From Candidatus Omnitrophota bacterium (lineage in GTDB: Bacteria; Omnitrophota; Gorgyraeia; Gygaellales; Profunditerraquicolaceae), in assembly GCA_030018895.1 (NCBI GenBank), contig JASEHM010000002.1, positions 1-7,476 on the forward strand: a stretch of DNA of 7,476 nucleotides, given 5' to 3'. Shown here one piece after another: positions 5,351 to 7,476 of the stretch. Positions within the stretch are counted from its first letter, which is position 1; every line of letters begins with the position of its first letter. Under the pieces are notes generated by a model. The model saw only the letters and a program-made list of their open reading frames with translations. It was not told where the DNA came from and did no database searches. A program made the translations under genes and the position numbers.

Positions 5351-5368
5351 AATTATTATGTCTGGCGC

Positions 5369-5737
5369 TTATATGACCTCTGGAGCCAATGATATAATTT
5401 TTGTAAAATTCTTATCCCTTAATTCACGCGCAATCGGGCCAAAAATACGCGTACCTCTGGGGTTTAATTGCGCATCTATAAACACAATGGCATTGCGATC
5501 AAACCTCAATACCGAACCATCCTGACGCTTAATAGCTTTTTTTGTCCTGACAATAACTGCCTTAGCAACCTCCCCTTTCTTTATAACCGCTCCAGGAGAA
5601 GATTCCTTAACGTTCACATTTATAATATCTCCTAATTCAGCGTGAAGCATATCCATGCGGCCCAAAACACCGATAAATGAGGCAATCTTAGCTCCGGTAT
5701 TATCAGCTACATCTAGTATAGTGCGTATCTGAATCAT
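5369..5737 (-). CDS. rplN: 50S ribosomal protein L14
   Basis: L14 is a universal large-subunit protein at the subunit interface; it forms bridges to 16S rRNA and binds the RsfS silencing factor in many bacteria. The 122-residue length is exactly typical. The start MIQIRTILDVADNTGAKI is the classic N-terminus, and the C-terminal signature PRGTRIFGPIARELR is at 93-107. The ATG at 5735-5737 overlaps the rpsQ stop by four bases (ATGA). A GGGAG motif (read from 5746-5750) lies eight bases upstream, within the rpsQ coding sequence. The overlap leaves no room for the promoter that separates the S10 and spc operons at this point in E. coli. Downstream is a 181-base gap holding a palindromic insertion. 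Confidence 0.98.
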   Translation of the reverse strand: MIQIRTILDVADNTGAKIASFIGVLGRMDMLHAELGDIINVNVKESSPGAVIKKGEVAKAVIVRTKKAIKRQDGSVLRFDRNAIVFIDAQLNPRGTRIFGPIARELRDKNFTKIISLAPEVI

Positions 5738-6015
5738 TTCTCTAACTCCCTGCTTTGTTTTTCAACAGTTTGCGCTTTTTTGATAACTTCAACAACACGA
5801 AAATGCTTATCCTTTGACAATGGCCTTGTTTCTTCTATTCTTACAGTATCACCTGTCTTGGCAATTCCGCTTTCATCGTGAGTCTTAAATTTAACGTATT
5901 TTTTAATGGTCTTGCTGTATTTCTGGTGCTTAGTAAGGCGCATTGTCCTAACAATTACGGTTTTTTGCATCTTGTCGCTAATTACTATGCCTATAAACTC
6001 TTTTCTTTTTCCCAT
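5734..6015 (-). CDS. rpsQ: 30S ribosomal protein S17
   Basis: S17 is an early-binding small-subunit protein with an OB fold that contacts 16S rRNA helices 7 and 11. From the ATG at 6013-6015 the product has 93 residues, a little longer than E. coli S17 (84) because of a charged C-terminal tail. Conserved segments are FIGIVISDKMQKTVIV at 7-22, RLTKHQKYSKTIKK at 26-39, and GDTVRIEETRPLSKDKHF at 55-72. The frame stays open upstream to 6060, giving MWKFDKNSCKFVIKK. That extension is translated palindrome DNA and resembles nothing in S17, so I reject it. No Shine-Dalgarno motif precedes the chosen start. The TGA stop overlaps the rplN start as ATGA. Confidence 0.95.
   Translation of the reverse strand: MGKRKEFIGIVISDKMQKTVIVRTMRLTKHQKYSKTIKKYVKFKTHDESGIAKTGDTVRIEETRPLSKDKHFRVVEVIKKAQTVEKQSRELEK
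5746..5750 (-). promoter_or_regulatory. Ribosome-binding site of rplN inside rpsQ
   Basis: GGGAG lies eight bases before the rplN ATG, within the last codons of rpsQ. With the ATGA overlap this suggests translational coupling. Confidence 0.65.
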
Positions 6016-6024
6016 TTTTTTAAT

Positions 6025-6114
6025 CACGAATTTACACGAATTCTTATCGAATTTCCACAAATTTATTTCGTATCTATTCGTGGCAATTCGATTCTTTATT
6101 CGTGTTAATTCGTG
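6025..6114. repeat. Long imperfect palindrome between rpmC and rpsQ
   Basis: The left arm 6025-6062 and right arm 6076-6114 are reverse complements at 31 of 38-39 positions (one one-base gap), with a 13-base loop at 6063-6075. Each arm contains CACGAATT, ACACGAAT, TCGAATT and CCAC in the same order. The transcript would form a long AU-rich hairpin. There is no T-run after it, so it is not an intrinsic terminator, and downstream genes must be expressed. The right arm runs into the last codons of rpmC. Confidence 0.9.
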
Positions 6115-6299
6115 TTTTTCTTTTCGTTCAAAATAGTCTCCACCCGCGCAATATCCTTTTTAACCAAAGAAAACATATGCGGCTTCTCTACTGTTCCTGT
6201 GTAACGCTGCAAATTCAACTTAAAAAGTTCTTCTTTAAGAACCTTTTCTTTTTGCATTAACTCTTCCCTGCTCAAATTGCGTAATTCGCTAATCTTCAT
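6105..6299 (-). CDS. rpmC: 50S ribosomal protein L29
   Basis: L29 is a small two-helix protein beside the exit of the large-subunit peptide tunnel, close to the docking site of trigger factor, SRP and the Sec channel. The product has 64 residues, as expected. The helical N-terminal half (MKISELRNLSREEL) leads into the signature KLNLQRYTGTVEKPHMFSLV, followed by KKDIARVETIL. No Shine-Dalgarno motif is visible before the ATG at 6297-6299; the upstream bases belong to the repeat at 6303-6344. The last three codons (Asn-Thr-Asn) and the TAA stop lie within another repeat, the right arm of the 6025-6114 palindrome, so the C-terminal tip appears to be repeat-derived. That should be harmless, because L29 C-termini vary. 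Confidence 0.96.
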   Translation of the reverse strand: MKISELRNLSREELMQKEKVLKEELFKLNLQRYTGTVEKPHMFSLVKKDIARVETILNEKKNTN

Positions 6300-6302
6300 A
6301 TT

Positions 6303-6344
6303 TATTCGTGGTAATTCAATTCTTTATTCGTGATAATTCGTGTT
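6303..6344. repeat. Single-arm copy of the CACGAATTAA repeat, rplP-rpmC gap
   Basis: This 42-base stretch fills nearly the whole gap between rplP and rpmC. It matches 6075-6116 at 39 of 42 positions in the same orientation. The core motifs are TATTCGTGG, AATTC, ATTCTTTATTCGTG and AATTCGTGTT. It begins at the rplP stop codon (transcription direction) and ends a few bases before the rpmC start. Only one arm of the full palindrome seen at 6025-6114 is present. It contains no visible ribosome-binding site. Confidence 0.9.
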
Positions 6345-6759
6345 ACCTATGTTGACGAGTTACAAATTTTACTTTAAATGGGAGTTTATACGCGGCAAGC
6401 CTAAAACAACGCTTTGCGTATTCCTCAGGCACGCCGCCTAACTCAAACAAAATACGGCCTCTTTTTATAACCGCAACCCAATAATCCAGCTCTCCCTTTC
6501 CTTTTCCCATACGCACTTCCGCGGGCTTTTTGGTAATAGGTTTATCCGGAAAAATCCGAATCCAAAGCTTTCCGCCTTTATGCAGCTGCCTTGCTAAAAT
6601 TACGCGCACTGCTTCAATCTGGGTATTCTTAAGCCATCCGTTCTCTAAAACCTTAAGGCCGAATTCGCCAAAAGCCAAATTGCATCCGGTAGTAGCTATT
6701 CCGCGCCGCGTGCCTCTTTGTAAATTACGATATTTAACCCTTTTAGGCATTAATGCCAT
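6343..6759 (-). CDS. rplP: 50S ribosomal protein L16
   Basis: L16 is a large-subunit protein that sits near the A-site tRNA elbow and helps order the peptidyl-transferase region. The product has 138 residues, normal for the family. It shows MPKRVKYR at 4-11, GCNLAFGEFGLKVLENGWL at 25-43, and KLWIRIFPDKP at 64-74 followed by the conserved RMGKGKG at 83-89. Two starts are possible, the ATG at 6757-6759 and the ATG at 6748-6750. I prefer the first because GGAG (read from 6769-6772) lies nine bases upstream, against 18 for the second; family members often start directly at MLMPKR, so three residues are uncertain. The gene begins inside the 3' end of rpsC. Its TAA stop (6343-6345) lies at the edge of a repeat that fills the gap to rpmC. 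Confidence 0.97.
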   Translation of the reverse strand: MALMPKRVKYRNLQRGTRRGIATTGCNLAFGEFGLKVLENGWLKNTQIEAVRVILARQLHKGGKLWIRIFPDKPITKKPAEVRMGKGKGELDYWVAVIKRGRILFELGGVPEEYAKRCFRLAAYKLPFKVKFVTRQHR

Positions 6760-7444
6760 CTTTTCTCGCTCCGCTCTCTACTGGTATCTTTTCATCTATT
6801 TTCGCAGTTATCTTTTTAGTAAACACATCCCCCTTATAAATCCAGACCTTCACCCCAATCAAACCATACGTAGTTAAGGCTTCAGCAAAACCATAATCAA
6901 TATCAGCACGCAAAGTTTGAAGAGGAACTTTTCCCTGCTTATAGGTCTCAGTGCGCGACATCTCTGCGCCGTTTAAACGGCCTGCGCAGCATACCCTTAT
7001 TCCTTTTGCCCCTGCATTCATTGTTTGTTCTATCGCGCGTTTTACTGCTCTGCGAAAAGCAATCCTTTTTTCTATCTGAAAAGAAATATTTTCCCCTACT
7101 AATTGCGCATCAATTGATGGATTTTTTATTTCCTCTATGTCAATAGAAATTCCGCTTTTTGTTATAGTATTTAAGTCTTCGCGCAAACGCTCTATATCAG
7201 CGCCATGCCTGCCGATAATAAGGCCTGGCCTGGCCGAAAATATACGAATTTTTATCTTCTCAGCCAATCGCTCTATAATGATTTTGGATATTGCCGCCTG
7301 CTTAAATCTCGCCTTAACAAATTTTCTAATTTTGTAATCCTGAAGGATAAATTTTGCGTAATCCTGACGCCTTGCAAACCAACGGCTATGCCATGTCCGA
7401 ATAATACCTATTCTTAATATAAACGGATGAACTTTTTGTCCCAT
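6743..7444 (-). CDS. rpsC: 30S ribosomal protein S3
   Basis: S3 is a head protein of the small subunit; it lines the mRNA entry channel and contributes to mRNA unwinding. The 233-residue product has the usual family length. It starts MGQKVHP, the typical S3 N-terminus. A type-2 KH RNA-binding domain fills roughly residues 38-106 and has its GxxG loop as GRHG at 78-81. The C-terminal S3 domain shows GRLNGAEMSRTE at 155-166 and VPLQTLRADIDYG at 173-185. The ATG at 7442-7444 is preceded by GAGG four bases upstream, a short but believable ribosome-binding site. The last 17 bases overlap the start of rplP, so the two are probably translationally coupled. S3 normally follows rplV, which would lie just beyond the right edge of the window. 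Complete and undamaged. Confidence 0.98.
   Translation of the reverse strand: MGQKVHPFILRIGIIRTWHSRWFARRQDYAKFILQDYKIRKFVKARFKQAAISKIIIERLAEKIKIRIFSARPGLIIGRHGADIERLREDLNTITKSGISIDIEEIKNPSIDAQLVGENISFQIEKRIAFRRAVKRAIEQTMNAGAKGIRVCCAGRLNGAEMSRTETYKQGKVPLQTLRADIDYGFAEALTTYGLIGVKVWIYKGDVFTKKITAKIDEKIPVESGARKDGINA
6769..6772 (-). promoter_or_regulatory. Ribosome-binding site of rplP inside rpsC
   Basis: GGAG lies nine bases upstream of the ATG at 6757-6759, within the last codons of rpsC. It favours that start over the in-frame ATG three codons later. The surrounding bases share AGTAGAGAGC with the rplR leader (complement of 6773-6782 and of 2871-2880). Confidence 0.7.
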
Positions 7445-7476
7445 TTTTCCTCACTTGGCTCGAAAGTAAAAAATAG
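7445..7476 (-). promoter_or_regulatory. rpsC leader with ribosome-binding site
   Basis: These bases hold GAGG (complement of 7449-7452) four bases before the rpsC ATG. A TGA (complement of 7451-7453) overlaps this motif and could be the stop of rplV, the gene usually found upstream, with a terminal peptide reading IFYFRAK. That tail is too short to identify, so rplV is not annotated. Confidence 0.45.

Noticed and set aside
6016..6060. In-frame 15-residue N-terminal extension of S17 (starting MWKFDK)
   Set aside because: The extra codons are palindrome DNA, do not resemble any S17 N-terminus, and MGKRKEFIGIV matches the family start.
6530..6877. Plus-strand open frame of 115 codons opposite rplP/rpsC
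   Set aside because: It spans the junction of two firm genes on the other strand and has no recognisable features.

Overview
The window is a contiguous block of bacterial ribosomal-protein genes, all on the minus strand. It runs from the end of an S10-type operon into a complete spc-type operon. In transcription order (right to left) the genes are rpsC (S3), rplP (L16), rpmC (L29), rpsQ (S17), rplN (L14), rplX (L24), rplE (L5), rpsZ (S14, zinc type), rpsH (S8), rplF (L6), rplR (L18), rpsE (S5), rplO (L15) and secY. Thirteen encode ribosomal proteins and the last encodes the channel subunit of the Sec translocon. All fourteen frames are intact. The order is the canonical bacterial one except that rpmD (L30), normally between rpsE and rplO, is missing; that gap is only 61 bases. 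No gene is supported on the plus strand.

The base composition is moderately AT-rich. The bacterial gene order, bacterial-type SecY, zinc-ribbon S14 and L24, and absence of L30 point to an uncultured bacterial lineage, possibly Omnitrophota-like. That placement is an impression from gene content and intergenic-repeat style, not something the sequence proves.

The unusual part is between the genes. Some junctions are tight and coupled: rpsC/rplP overlap by 17 bases, rpsQ/rplN share ATGA, rplE/rpsZ are 1 base apart and rplR/rpsE share TAATG. Almost every loose junction is filled with a palindromic or repetitive element, and most of these are of different types. (a) 6025-6114 is a long imperfect palindrome between rpmC and rpsQ; single-arm relatives lie at 6303-6344 and 1476-1517, and three upstream genes end in or at these repeats. 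(b) 5208-5350, between rplN and rplX, looks like a small non-coding insertion with 23-bp terminal inverted repeats, a candidate 7-bp target duplication (AATTATT) and an inner inverted pair of GNRA-loop hairpins that covary. (c) 4034-4103 is an inverted repeat enclosing tandem heptamers. (d) 3496-3602 is a row of three hairpins. (e) 2887-2942 is a pair of hairpins that can also pair with each other. (f) 1-73, downstream of secY, holds short GTCATTTG-like repeats. None has the U-tract expected of an intrinsic terminator, which fits read-through transcription of the whole block.

Functionally the genes supply proteins of both ribosomal subunits plus the membrane channel that works with translating ribosomes. 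Because rpsQ and rplN overlap, there is no room for a separate spc promoter at its E. coli position, so the S10 and spc blocks are probably one transcription unit here. Several genes whose start lies just after a repeat (rplX, rpsQ, rpmC, rplF) lack a visible Shine-Dalgarno motif, whereas the tightly coupled genes have one.
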